Below, piece by piece: positions 18,401-27,600 of a stretch of 64,000 nt of DNA; positions within the stretch are counted from its first letter, which is position 1, and each line of letters starts with the position of its first letter. A program made the position numbers and the translations under genes. The notes under the pieces are model-generated. The model saw only the letters and a list, made by a program, of their open reading frames with translations, was not told the origin of the DNA and did no database searches. This stretch comes from Rhizobium sp. Leaf453 (GTDB lineage Bacteria > Pseudomonadota > Alphaproteobacteria > Rhizobiales > Rhizobiaceae): positions 167,129-231,128 of the forward strand of contig NZ_LMRG01000002.1 of assembly GCF_001425605.1 (NCBI RefSeq), read 5' to 3'.

Positions 18401-18499
18401 GCTGAAGCTGTACAGGCCGACGACCGTCAGAATCACGAAAAGCAGGATTGATGGCAGCGGATTGCGGATCGCCCAGGCGGAAATATTGGCCTTGATCAC
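15425..18499 (-). CDS. RND efflux pump inner-membrane subunit (AcrB/MdtB-like HAE1)
   Basis: A 1,024-residue proton-driven exporter of the hydrophobe/amphiphile efflux family. The N-terminus IRNPLPSILLFVILTVVGLYSFSRLP is transmembrane helix 1; the proton-relay aspartate pair is visible in TGILVDDAIVEIENVVRH; the second half repeats the fold with GIVTKNAIMLIDFA. About 12 membrane segments and two large periplasmic loops are present. Its start overlaps the adaptor gene stop by four bases. No TolC-type outer-membrane gene follows, so the pump probably borrows one encoded elsewhere. Substrates are unknown; detergents, antibiotics or envelope-active compounds are typical. Confidence 0.95.
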   Translation of the reverse strand: MIKANISAWAIRNPLPSILLFVILTVVGLYSFSRLPVTYFPTIITPTVKVTVEQSGTTPTELETEVTRPVEDAIASLPGIDELTSSVVQGVSVTTVEFELGVVSPDRAIADVRDVVAKIRSDLPADIDEPVIERVEEEAQSVVSYAVTGKGMSAAELSWFIEDVVARDLQGVVGVGRVDRIGGVDREIQVELDATQMQSLSLTAAAATQALFRTQVERSGGRTQLGEREQAVATMAAAGSAGELADLHIPLPDNRSVRLGDLGRVTDTVAEPRSFATFDGSDVVGFSVYRTQGASDVSVAAAVARAIDDLEAQHTSVGFRLVEDNVAYTIGNYRSAMQTLIEGAALAVVIVFIFLRDWRATLVAAVALPLSVVPTFFVIAHLGFSLNILSLLAITLVTGILVDDAIVEIENVVRHRNMGKSAYRAALDASDEIGLAVIAISATIIAVFVPVGMMTGVVGLYFREFGLTVAIAVFFSLVVARLITPIMAAYLMKGHAASAERQGRVASAYERLLHVSLRWRWTTAGISIGVFVAAVMILASAPTGFLPDEDNGRLTLTVELPPGSTLDDTRAVTDEIAARLGQDEDVEGVFARAGSSMGGQADVRYAVMLVDLTHKSERKRSLPEIEKDLDTRLASLPDAKMRFLNSRGARDLSFAVLGSDGEAVEAAANTIVEALSADSDFIDPTADGALTSPQLTMDVMADKAASLGVSPAAVAEAIRVSTVGDVDDRLPKLIDGRRQIPIRLLLDRRQRDDLAFLQNLSVASVTGANVPLSAVATFSFGETISFIDRFDRQRRIEIGADMANGLTPGQGLERLDALPAVKNLAGGVTIQATGDSDSEGDVFESFIVAMVAGIMLVLCVLILLFGNVLSPLTILASLPLAIAGVAAALFISGGAVSLPVVIGILMLMGIVTKNAIMLIDFAIEREREGLPRVEAIRRACMERARPIVMTTLAMVGGMLPSAIGVGDGGEFRSPMAITVIGGLLVSTVLSLMVIPALHLIVSSFGDRIRQMTRAFFDGTEREAA

Positions 18500-19731
18500 C
18501 GTACCGCCTCCACCGGATCCTGCAGAACCACGGTCGCCGAGACATCCTGCGGCAGATCGATAGAGGCATCCGCGATCAATGGCTGGACGCGTTCGCGTCC
18601 CTTGAAAAAACCGCCCGCCTTGAGCACGACCAGTTCCCCGGCACTCAGCCCGTCGCGGATTTCGACCCGATCGTCCTGTCGGGGGCCAGTGGATACCGTG
18701 CGCATGGCGACCTTATCATCTTTCACGACGTAGACGACCGGTCCCGTCCCTGTGTTCCTGACGGCGGAAGCCGGAACGAGAACGCCGTTCCTCGCCGATG
18801 TATCGATCGCAGCCCTGACAAACATGCCCGGCACGAGATCGGCCGCATTTGGGAGCTGTATGCGAACCACCGCGCTTCCGGTCGCGGTATCGAGCCTGGC
18901 GGCCTTCAATCTGATCGTGCCCTCGATCGATCGGTCTTCTCCGGGGATCGTGATCCTGGCCGCCATTCCCTCCTGAAGGCTGACGAAATTGTTCTGCGTC
19001 ACCTCGGCGAGCATCTCGATCGTGTCGTTCTCGCCCAGAACGAAAAGCGGCGGTGGCGCATCCGATGTCGTCGAGCCTATACGTACGTCGCGGCTGAGGA
19101 TCCTGCCGGCGCGTGGCGCACGCACGGTGCTTCGTTCAACCGTGAGTTCGATTTCCCGCCGCTCGCGCTCGATCAGTTTCTCGTCCGCATGCGCAAGTGC
19201 CAAGGACTGGCGTGCAAGCTCCAGTTCCGCGACGGCGCGGGCATAAGCGTTTTCGTGTTCGTCGAGAACCTGTTCGGCAAGCGCCTGCTTGGTGTGAAGA
19301 GCACGGCTTCGCTGTACCCGCTGCAAGGCATCGCGCTCTGCCACGCGGGCGACTTCGACTTTTCGATCTTCCACAAGGACGGCCGCCTGTGCACGAAGAC
19401 GGTTGACCGCATTCTTGTCGAGCAGGATACGCGCCTCAATCGTGTCGAGGATCGCCAGGGCCTGTCCCTTTTCGACCACATCTCCGGCATCGACGAGAAC
19501 ATCAGTAACTTCCTTGCCGAAGACCAGCGGATGTACGGCGATCTCTTCACGCGCCGCCAGCCGCCCGACAACCGAAATGCTCTCGCTGATATCGCTGCGT
19601 TCGGCACGAACGACTGTGACCGGCATGCCATCGCGCGCGTTCGCCACTGTTGGCGACATCACCGCGATTGCGGCGCTGAAGCAGCTCATGGCGCACCATT
19701 GCGAAAGATATTCCATCCGAAGCCGTACCAT
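18496..19731 (-). CDS. RND efflux periplasmic adaptor subunit (HlyD/AcrA family)
   Basis: The 411-residue membrane fusion protein links the RND pump to an outer-membrane channel. An N-terminal hydrophobic signal (MSCFSAAIAVMSPTVANA) is followed by the split lipoyl domain (VGRLAAREEIAVHPLVFGKEVTDVLVDAGDVVEKGQALAILD), an alpha-hairpin of about residues 100-195, the second lipoyl half (STVRAPRAGRILSRDVRIG) and the beta-barrel and membrane-proximal domains. Two starts (19731 or 19716) are possible. Stop and RND start overlap (ATGA), so the two form one operon, probably driven from the promoter containing the box at 19822. Confidence 0.93.
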   Translation of the reverse strand: MVRLRMEYLSQWCAMSCFSAAIAVMSPTVANARDGMPVTVVRAERSDISESISVVGRLAAREEIAVHPLVFGKEVTDVLVDAGDVVEKGQALAILDTIEARILLDKNAVNRLRAQAAVLVEDRKVEVARVAERDALQRVQRSRALHTKQALAEQVLDEHENAYARAVAELELARQSLALAHADEKLIERERREIELTVERSTVRAPRAGRILSRDVRIGSTTSDAPPPLFVLGENDTIEMLAEVTQNNFVSLQEGMAARITIPGEDRSIEGTIRLKAARLDTATGSAVVRIQLPNAADLVPGMFVRAAIDTSARNGVLVPASAVRNTGTGPVVYVVKDDKVAMRTVSTGPRQDDRVEIRDGLSAGELVVLKAGGFFKGRERVQPLIADASIDLPQDVSATVVLQDPVEAVR

Positions 19732-19821
19732 TATCGATCCTTCCGTTCAGCGCTGAACCCTTGCGGCGCGCAATTCATGGCAAAGCATAGGGAGGATCGG
19801 CCGGAGCGCCGTTTCATCGTT

Positions 19822-19922
19822 TTAAGAAATGTTGCGACGCTGGCCCGCGACGGATTCCAGCAAGTGTGACGATCAGGGGCCGCCGCAATTTCGCCCGAAG
19901 CCAAAATATTTCGCAACAAAAC
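19822..19922. promoter_or_regulatory. Divergent promoter region with two candidate OmpR-type boxes
   Basis: TTAAGAAATGTTGCGA (19822-19837) lies 91 bases upstream of the efflux adaptor start. The opposite-strand sequence at 19910-19922, GTTTTGTTGCGAA, lies 66 bases upstream of the glycosyltransferase start. Each is oriented toward its own gene exactly as the copies at the kinase and response regulator genes are, which argues that one response regulator controls both directions. Confidence 0.5.
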
Positions 19923-19987
19923 GTAGCGATGGAGATGCCCGCGATTGCCTAGTTCTGGAAGCCCTTGAACCAATCCAGGCGCTATCG

Positions 19988-22648
19988 ATGCTCCAGCTTG
20001 TGTCTGTCCCACGTGCGGACGAAACTACTTCTCCCTATTCCTCTTCCTCCTCGGTACGTCGTGTCTCGGTTATCGTGCCGACGCTGAACGAAGTTGAGAA
20101 TATCGACCGCGTCCTGTTGGCGATTACCGCGCAGGAACGTCATGATCTCGCATTTGAGATCCTCGTCGCTGATGGCGGCTCCACCGACGGCACGATTGAT
20201 TGCGTGCACCGCTGGCAGATGCATGCGAATGTCCGCCTCGTCCAAGGTGATGGCAAACGGGGACTGGCCGGCGATGTGCTTGATGCAGCCGCGCTCGCAA
20301 CATCCGATGTGATCGTCGTCATAGATGCCGACCTCAGTCACCCGGCCGATCGCCTTCCCGCGCTGGTCGAACCCGTTCTCGATGACATGGCAGATATGGC
20401 GATCGGAAGCCGCTATGTGCCGGGCGGTGAAACGCCGGGCTGGCCAATGCACCGCCGTCTGCTCTCGCGTCTCGGCGGCCTTATGGCGCGGCCCCTGACC
20501 GATGTCCGCGACCCGATGTCGGGCTTTTTCGCGGTAAAGCGTGAGCGATTGCTGGCCATCGACCCGCAGGCTGTCGGCTTCAAGATCGGGCTGGAGATCA
20601 TTGCGGCCGGCGGCGGAACATTGAGGACCACAGAAATCCCGATCTCCTTCATTGACCGCACGCTTGGCCATTCGAAAATCGGCTTCTCGCAATTGTTTGC
20701 CTATCTGCAGAGGCTCGTTGTTCTCGCCGGTGGTCGGGTCTCGGTAGACAGCCTTGCCCTATTCGCCCTGACAGGGTTGATCGGGGTCGGGGTCGATCTC
20801 CTGACATTTCAGGTTCTACGGCACATGGGGATGTCGATCGCCATCGCCCATATCATCAGCTTCGCCACCGCAACCATATCCAATTTGCTCTTGGGATCGC
20901 GATGGCTGTCGAAGGTGCGTGAACGATCGGCACAGGAGTGGCTGGTTCTCTCCGCACGCTACTTTACAATTTGCATGCTGGCGCTTTCCATCCGCGGCGG
21001 GGTTCTGGCCGGTCTGACGAGCGTGGATCTAATGCCTGTGCCGCTGGCGATGCTCGTCGCGATCGGTGCCGCATCTGCGGTCAATTTCATCGGATCAACT
21101 CTTTTTGTCTGGCAGCCGCCCTACCCGCGCCGGAGCAGCGTCATCAGATGGCGGATCGCGGCGCTCGGCATTGTCGCCTACGCCATCCTTCTGCGCTTGA
21201 CCTTCATCGGTGTGATCGACCTGATCCCGCAGGAAGCCTATTACTGGAACTACGCACAGCATCTGGATATCGGTTATCTCGATCATCCGCCCATGGTCGC
21301 CTGGCTCATCTGGAGCAGCACCGCGATCTTCGGCAACAATGAATTCGGTGTCAGGATCATGGCCAGCGTCTGCTGGGCCATCGCAGCCTGGTTCACATTC
21401 CGGCTAACGCTCCGGCTGTTCGATACGACGACAGCCATCGTCAGCCTCATGCTCATGGCGACACTGCCATTCTTCTTTTCGATCGGCTTCGTGATGACGC
21501 CGGACGCTCCGCTGACGGCAGCCTGGGCCGGCGCTCTCTATTGTCTCCACGGCGCCATGATCGATGGCAAGACTCGCGGCTGGTATGGCGCAGCCGCTTG
21601 CATCGGTATCGGCATGCTTTCGAAATATACCATTGCGCTTCTCGGCCCGGCTGCACTGGCCGTCATGCTGGTAGATCCCGATGCCCGCCGGTGGTTCAAG
21701 CGGCCGCATCCCTACCTTGCCGCTTGCCTTGCACTTCTGATCTTCTCACCCGTAATCTACTGGAACGCGCAGAACGGACTTGCATCCTTTTCCTTCCAGA
21801 GCACGGAACGGCTGGAAGGTGAAATCAGCTTCAACCTGCCTGCCCTCCTGATCAATGCCGCGGGCCTTCTGACGCCGACGGGCCTTGTGGCCGCGCTCGC
21901 GATCCTGTTCCATCGACTGCGGGAGATCGGTGACGCAGATAACAGGCGTCGAACTGCCTGCTTTGCAGTCAGCTTTCTAGCAGTGCCGTTCGGAATTTTC
22001 GTCATCGCCAGCTTTCTGGGTGACACGAAGCTCAACTGGACCGGGCCGGTCTGGCTGATGGCGATCCCATCCATCGCGGCAACGATCGTGGCTCTGGCCG
22101 AGCGGCAGACCCGTTTCGCTCGCACAGCCAGGCAAGCCGCTGTTGCGACGATCGGCATCAGCGTTCTGTTGTTCGGGCTGGTCCTGAACCTGATGGCTTT
22201 TGCCCCCGCGCTTCAAGGAAATCTCAGCCTGCCGAAACAACCCGTCGCATGGAATGAGTTCGGCCGTCAGGTCGCGGACATCCGCGATGCGGTGGAACGC
22301 GAGACGGGCAGGACGCCAATCCTCATTGCAATGGACAAGTACAACGTCGCGAGCGAACTCGCCTTCTACGCAAGCAGGAATGAAGAAGGAGCCGGCTCGG
22401 TCGGTCGCGGTGTCATCGGGCAGCCCCCCAGCCTGATGTACGGCTTTTGGCACAGGCCCGAGGATTTTCGAGGGCGCGATGCGATCCTGCTGTCGTTCGA
22501 CACCAATACCCTCGATGATCCCGCTCTCGCACGGCATTTTGACGCCCTGGGCGATACGCAGCAGAGGGTTGTGCTGAAAGACGGGGAGTGGATGGGGCTT
22601 TTTCGCTACCGTCTGGGCTTCGGCCTAAAGCCAATTCCTATGGAATAA
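19988..22648 (+). CDS. Trimodular envelope glycosyltransferase: GT2 + GtrA-like + ArnT/PMT-like (GT83)
   Basis: An 886-residue fusion. Residues about 25-255 are a GT2 polyprenyl-phosphate sugar synthase: VIVPTLNEVENIDRVL, the metal motif DADLSHPADRLPALV, GSRYVPGGETPGW and SGFFAVKRERL. Residues about 260-380 are a GtrA-like four-helix membrane domain. The rest is an ArnT/dolichol-mannosyltransferase-like membrane enzyme, with the acidic first loop IPQEAYYWNYAQHLDIGYLDHPPMVAWLIW and about ten further helices. One protein could thus load a sugar on a lipid carrier, flip it and transfer it to lipid A or a protein. ATG 19988 is preferred over 19829, because the earlier codons cover the promoter. 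Neighbours suggest envelope remodelling under two-component control. Confidence 0.88.
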   Translation: MLQLVSVPRADETTSPYSSSSSVRRVSVIVPTLNEVENIDRVLLAITAQERHDLAFEILVADGGSTDGTIDCVHRWQMHANVRLVQGDGKRGLAGDVLDAAALATSDVIVVIDADLSHPADRLPALVEPVLDDMADMAIGSRYVPGGETPGWPMHRRLLSRLGGLMARPLTDVRDPMSGFFAVKRERLLAIDPQAVGFKIGLEIIAAGGGTLRTTEIPISFIDRTLGHSKIGFSQLFAYLQRLVVLAGGRVSVDSLALFALTGLIGVGVDLLTFQVLRHMGMSIAIAHIISFATATISNLLLGSRWLSKVRERSAQEWLVLSARYFTICMLALSIRGGVLAGLTSVDLMPVPLAMLVAIGAASAVNFIGSTLFVWQPPYPRRSSVIRWRIAALGIVAYAILLRLTFIGVIDLIPQEAYYWNYAQHLDIGYLDHPPMVAWLIWSSTAIFGNNEFGVRIMASVCWAIAAWFTFRLTLRLFDTTTAIVSLMLMATLPFFFSIGFVMTPDAPLTAAWAGALYCLHGAMIDGKTRGWYGAAACIGIGMLSKYTIALLGPAALAVMLVDPDARRWFKRPHPYLAACLALLIFSPVIYWNAQNGLASFSFQSTERLEGEISFNLPALLINAAGLLTPTGLVAALAILFHRLREIGDADNRRRTACFAVSFLAVPFGIFVIASFLGDTKLNWTGPVWLMAIPSIAATIVALAERQTRFARTARQAAVATIGISVLLFGLVLNLMAFAPALQGNLSLPKQPVAWNEFGRQVADIRDAVERETGRTPILIAMDKYNVASELAFYASRNEEGAGSVGRGVIGQPPSLMYGFWHRPEDFRGRDAILLSFDTNTLDDPALARHFDALGDTQQRVVLKDGEWMGLFRYRLGFGLKPIPME

Positions 22649-22767
22649 TCGGCGGTTCAAACCGAAATATCACAATTTATCCACCCGAACCTGAGATTCC
22701 CCTTGGTTTAAGAGCCAAAATTTGTAATTTGCGTCCGACCATTTTTTGACGATTCAAAGGGAATCCA

Positions 22768-23001
22768 ATGCAGGTACTGGTTCGCGACAACAATGTCGAT
22801 CAGGCGCTCCGCGTCTTGAAGAAGAAGCTTCAGCGCGAAGGCATCTTTCGCGAGATGCGCATGCGTGAAGCTTTCGAAAAGCCGTCCGTAAAAAAAGCCC
22901 GTGAAAAGGCCGAAGCCATCAGCCGTCAGCGCAAGCTGGCCCGCAAGCAGATGCAGCGTGATGGCCTGCTGCCGGCACCGAAGAAGAAGCCCGGCAAGTA
23001 A
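22768..23001 (+). CDS. rpsU: 30S ribosomal protein S21
   Basis: A 77-residue basic ribosomal protein. [46 protein letters not shown] is diagnostic of S21, and the lysine-rich C-terminal extension (PAPKKKPGK) is the alphaproteobacterial form. AAAGGGAATCC before the ATG provides the ribosome site. It stands alone, with an AT-rich upstream stretch of about 120 bases containing a short TTGG/CCAA inverted repeat; it is a useful chromosomal landmark, not functionally tied to its neighbours. Confidence 0.98.
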   Translation: MQVLVRDNNVDQALRVLKKKLQREGIFREMRMREAFEKPSVKKAREKAEAISRQRKLARKQMQRDGLLPAPKKKPGK

Positions 23002-23095
23002 TCCAGTTCGCGTGACCCTGCGCGGTCACCGCAATGAAAAGACGGCGTAGCGCCCGCACTGGAATCGCATCGCCTCTGCGATAGTGAAACCACCG

Positions 23096-24307
23096 ATGAC
23101 AGTTGCCGCTGCGACCACCAGGACTTCCTCGAAGACGTATCTCGCCGTTCTGGCAGTGTTGGGCCTGACCCACCTGCTGAACGACCTGATGCAATCGCTG
23201 ATTCCGGCTGCGTACCCGATCCTCAAGGATGCCTATGCGCTGGATTTCGTGCAGATCGGCATGATCACCATGACATTCCAGATCGCCGGCTCGCTGCTGC
23301 AGCCGGCAATCGGCATAATCACCGACAAGCATCCCGCACCCTATTCGCCGGTCGTGGGAATGATGTTTACCCTTTCCGGCCTCGTCAGCCTCGCTTTCGC
23401 CCATAGCTATGCGATCATCCTTGTGTCGGTTGCCCTGATCGGCATCGGATCGTCGATCTTCCATCCGGAAGCGACCCGCATGGCGCGATACGCCGCCGGC
23501 GGCCGGCAAGGACTGGCGCAGGGACTTTTCCAGGTCGGAGGGCAGGCTGGAGGCGCGCTCGGTCCGGTTTTCGCTGCGTTCATCATCGTTCCTTGGGGCC
23601 AGCCGAGCCTTGCCTGGTTTGCGGCCCTAGCCCTTCTTGCCATGATGCTTCTCACCTGGATCGGAAGCAAGCAGCGCGAGATCAGCGCCGAATTCGCGGC
23701 GATGCGGGCAAAAGGGAAGACGAAAGGAGGTACGGTGCGGCATGCGCCTGTGACGATCGGCGTCGGCCTGGTCGTCCTGACCTTCCTGATGTTCGTTAAG
23801 AATGCCTATGGCGAAAGCTTCCGGTCTTTCTACACCTTCTATCTCATGGAAAAATTCGGCCTTTCGATTCCCTCGGCCCAGATGATGCTGTTCATCTTCC
23901 TCCTGGCCTCTGCTGCAGGCGCGCTGATCGGCGGTATCGTCGGCGACCGGATCGGGCGTTACCGGATTATCTGGATTTCCGTGCTGGGGCCGCTCCCATT
24001 GACGCTGATCCTGCCCCATGTCGACCTGTTCTGGACCGGAGTGCTGACCGTGATGATCAACCTGATCATGGCGAGCGCGTTCGCCTCGATCCTGATCTAC
24101 GCGATCGAACTGCTGCCCAATCGAATCGGATTGATCGGCGGCCTGTTCTACGGCCTGAACTTCGGACTGGGTGGCATTGCCGCAGCACTCCTCGGTTTTC
24201 TCGCCGACAGCTACGGTGTGCAAACAGTCTATTATTTCTGCTCGTTCCTGCCTCTTGCGGGCCTTTTCGCCTGGTTCCTGCCAAGGATCGACGAAGGCAG
24301 AGGCTGA
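23096..24307 (+). CDS. MFS transporter, fosmidomycin-resistance (Fsr) type
   Basis: A drug:proton antiporter-like protein of about 403 residues with 12 predicted membrane helices. LTHLLNDLMQSLIPAAYPILKDAYALDF at the N-terminus, the DKHPAPYS loop, IGIGSSIFHPEATRMARYAAGGRQGLAQGLFQVGGQAGGALGPV, and GGIVGDRIGRYRI after helix 8 match the Fsr/YfnC group. ATG 23096 is chosen; a GTG 12 bases upstream is in frame. In other bacteria Fsr exports fosmidomycin or similar phosphonates, but relatives are often annotated without known substrates. It appears to be a single-gene transcript. Confidence 0.88.
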   Translation: MTVAAATTRTSSKTYLAVLAVLGLTHLLNDLMQSLIPAAYPILKDAYALDFVQIGMITMTFQIAGSLLQPAIGIITDKHPAPYSPVVGMMFTLSGLVSLAFAHSYAIILVSVALIGIGSSIFHPEATRMARYAAGGRQGLAQGLFQVGGQAGGALGPVFAAFIIVPWGQPSLAWFAALALLAMMLLTWIGSKQREISAEFAAMRAKGKTKGGTVRHAPVTIGVGLVVLTFLMFVKNAYGESFRSFYTFYLMEKFGLSIPSAQMMLFIFLLASAAGALIGGIVGDRIGRYRIIWISVLGPLPLTLILPHVDLFWTGVLTVMINLIMASAFASILIYAIELLPNRIGLIGGLFYGLNFGLGGIAAALLGFLADSYGVQTVYYFCSFLPLAGLFAWFLPRIDEGRG

Positions 24308-24623
24308 TTAGCCGATGACGCGATTGGCTTCGTAAGGGAGCCAAATCCGCGCGGTTCCACACTCCACGCTCGAACACGACGCCGTTCGGCCAAAGCCCGT
24401 CGCCGCGCAGCTCGGACGAGTGCGCGAACAGACATGAGGGTGTCGTCCAAAGCGCTTGCATTTCATGCCTGTAGCCACAACGAACACGAGAGCAGACCAG
24501 CCTGACACAAGCGTTCGCCCCTAGCATGGGGATAGCGTCACTGTGCGTGTCGAAGGCCATGGCTTCCATGTGACGGTCGATGACACCAGGAAAAATTCTC
24601 GATACCGGCTGAAAGTCTGCGAT
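24308..24623. other. Intergenic stretch without a recognisable gene
   Basis: About 316 bases between the MFS gene and the repeat-protein gene. I see no convincing coding frame, hairpin terminator or RNA gene. It must hold the promoter of the downstream repeat protein, but no clear sigma-70 hexamers stand out. Confidence 0.5.
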
Positions 24624-27600
24624 ATGACAACGATCTCTTCCTATACGCCTCTTCAGATCAAGGCCCTTTCACCTTCGGTCATTGCGTCCTGGAATTCCGA
24701 TGACATTGCCGCCCTGTCGAGTTCGCAGCTTGGCGCGCTGTCCTCCATTCAGGTCGCGGCCCTGCAGGAAAACAGCGTTCGCAGCCTCAACAATTCCCAG
24801 ATCGCCGCGATCGCGCCGAAGGCGATGGTTGGCCTGACGCTGGACCAGCTTGCGGCGATTTCAACGGATGCCATCTCCAGCCTTGGCGCAGCGCAGGTCG
24901 CGGCTCTGACGACCACTCAGATCACTGGCTTGAGCACCGCACAGGCCGAAGCGTTCAATCCTTCGCAGATCGCCAGCATGAGCTCAGCCCAGATCGCCGC
25001 CCTCAGCGCGGAAGATCTCGCAGCCTTCTCGACGGACGATATCGCAGCTATCAACACGAAGGCGATCCGTGGGCTGACCACCGATCAGATCGGAGCGCTG
25101 AGCACCAGTCAGATTGCCGCCCTGACGCCTGCGCAGGTCGCCGCCATGCGGGATACGCAGATCGGTGCTTTTTCCGCCGCCCAGATCGGTGCATTGACCA
25201 CACAGCAGGTTGGCGCATTGAGCGCAACACAGATTTCCGGCCTGCCAGTCGCAAGCGTTGCCGCCTTCTCCGCAGCGCAGATCGGCGCGCTCAGTGGCAG
25301 AGCCATAACCGGTTTACGCTACGATCAACTGGCCGCGCTTTCCGCCACACAGACTTCTGCCCTGACGTCAAGCCAGGTCGGGCAGATGAGCGCCCGCCAA
25401 TTCACGGCGTTGACGCCTGCTGCGTTGGCGGCCTTCACCACGGCTAAAATCGCGGCGATGACGCCGTCCGCGATGTCGGGCCTGTCGGTCGAGCAGATTG
25501 GCGCACTCTCTACTAGCCAGATCGCTGCCCTCACCCCGGCCCAGGTCTCGGCCTTGAAGCCAACTCACGTGGCAGCCCTTTCCACGGCGCAAGTCGGGGC
25601 ATTGACCGAAGACCAGATGCGCGCGCTGACCTCTATTCAGGTCGCCGCCTTTAGCCCGGACAAGATCGCTTCGCTTTCCACCACGCAGATCGCCGCTCTC
25701 GGCGTCAAGGCTATTCCCGGCCTGACATCGGCCCAGGTCACGGCTCTCACAACCGCACAGATCGATGCACTCACGTCAGCGCAGATCGGCAACCTCAGCG
25801 CCAAGCAGGTGGCCGCCCTCAGCCCGGAGGCGCTGGCCGCGTTTTCGGCTGAGGATATCGCCGCCCTCAAGCCGGCGGCAATTCCGGGCTTTACCGCAAC
25901 CCAGATCGCGGCGTTGAAGCTTGACCAGTTCGCCGCCCTGACGCCAACGCAGATCAGCGCCTTCCAGGCGATCCAGATCACGGCGATGACGCCGCAGCAG
26001 GTCGATGTCTGGTCGACGACGCAGTTGCGCGCCCTCAGCGCCACGCAGGTGGCGGCACTCGGCACGGACAAGATCGCCGTCCTCTCCCCCGAGCAGATCG
26101 GCTCACTCAATGCCAAGTCCGTCGCCGGGATGACACCAGCCCAGATCGCAGCGCTGACGCCGGGCCAGGCCGAGGCGCTGACGACGGGACAGGTCGCCGC
26201 TCTCAGCACCGCCCAGATCGCGGCCCTGACGCCTTCCGCGCTGGAAACGTTCACGCCTGCGAAAATCCAGGCGATCAGCACAAGAGCCGTCACCGGGCTG
26301 TCTCCGGAAAACGTGAATGGTCTGACGCTCGAGCAGGCTTCGGCACTCACGGCCGGCCAGATCGGCACCATGAAGAACACGCAGGTTGGCGCGCTCACGC
26401 CGGCCCAGATCGAAGCGATGTCGACGACCCAGATCAAGGGTTTCAACGCCAGCCATGTCGCAGCGCTCAGCGTCGATGCGATCAAGGCGTTTTCCACCGA
26501 CCAGATCGCGGCCCTCAGCACGGCGGCCATCGGCGGCCTGACCACGGCACAGATCGCGGCACTCACCACAACCCAGGCAGAAGCCCTAACGTCCTCGCAG
26601 GTCGGTGGCCTCAGCGTGACGCAGGTCGCGGCACTGACCGTGGATGACCTGGCGACCTTCTCCACCGCCGACATCGCCGCCATCAAGCCGGCGGCTATTC
26701 CCGGCCTTTCCAAAGCGCAGTTGACAGCCTTCGGACCGGAGCAGATTGCCGCACTGACATCCAGTCAGATCGCGGCCCTGAAGCCCAGTCAGATCGCTGA
26801 CCTTCAACCCGGTCAGGTCGCCGCGCTGAGTACCTCGCAGATCCGTGCCCTGACACCGGCGCAAGCCGCGGCAATCACGGCGGAAGGCGTTGCCGCCTTG
26901 TCGACCGACCAGATCGCAGCGCTCACGACAAAGACCGTCGGAGGACTGACCCCGGTCCAGGTCGGTGGTCTGACGGATGCCCAGATCGAGGCACTGACGA
27001 CGACCCAGATCAACGGCCTGACCGCGACGCAACTCGCCACCCTCACCCCGCAGGGGCTTGCCACCTTCAGCCCGGAAGAAATCGCCGCGATCAGCACCAC
27101 CGCAATCACCGGTCTGACGGCCGCGGCAATGGCATCCCTCACTCCGCAGCAGATGGGCGCCCTCACGCCTGCCCAGATTGCGGCGCTGAAGCCGGAGCAG
27201 GTCGCGGCACTGACCGCCTCGCAGGTTGATGGACTGACCAATGCGCAGGTTACGGCGCTAACCGCGACGCAGGTTGCTGCCCTGCCCACCGATCGTCTCG
27301 CCGCCTTTTCCACCGACCAGATCGCCGCGCTGTCGGCAAAGGCCGTCGCAGGGTTGACGCCCACACAGGTCGCCGCCCTCAGCATCGTCCAGGTCGCCAG
27401 CCTGTCAACCGCGCAGGTCGGCGCGCTGACCTCGACGCAGGTTGCGGCGCTGCCGGTCAGCACACTCTCCAGCTTTACCACCGCGCAGATTGCCGCGATC
27501 AGCGCATCCGCCATTCCCGGCCTCACCGCGGACGGCATTGCAGGTCTCAGCCTTGAACAGGTCGGCGCGCTGACGGCGGGCCAGATCGGCGCGCTGACGG

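Noticed and set aside
19829..19987. Longer N-terminus for the glycosyltransferase fusion
   Set aside because: These codons cover the shared promoter region and candidate regulator box and encode no GT2-like residues.
24543..24623. Upstream GTG start for the repeat protein
   Set aside because: The 27 extra residues are basic and unlike the repeats, with no ribosome site; the ATG at 24624 leads straight into repeat-like sequence. Not settled, since the ATG also lacks a strong site.
25637..26713. Long minus-strand open frame (358 codons) antisense to the octapeptide-repeat gene, plus several others on that strand
   Set aside because: It is the mirror of the repeat codons; the amino-acid pattern is a repeat artefact, there is no ribosome site, and the plus-strand frame explains the periodicity.
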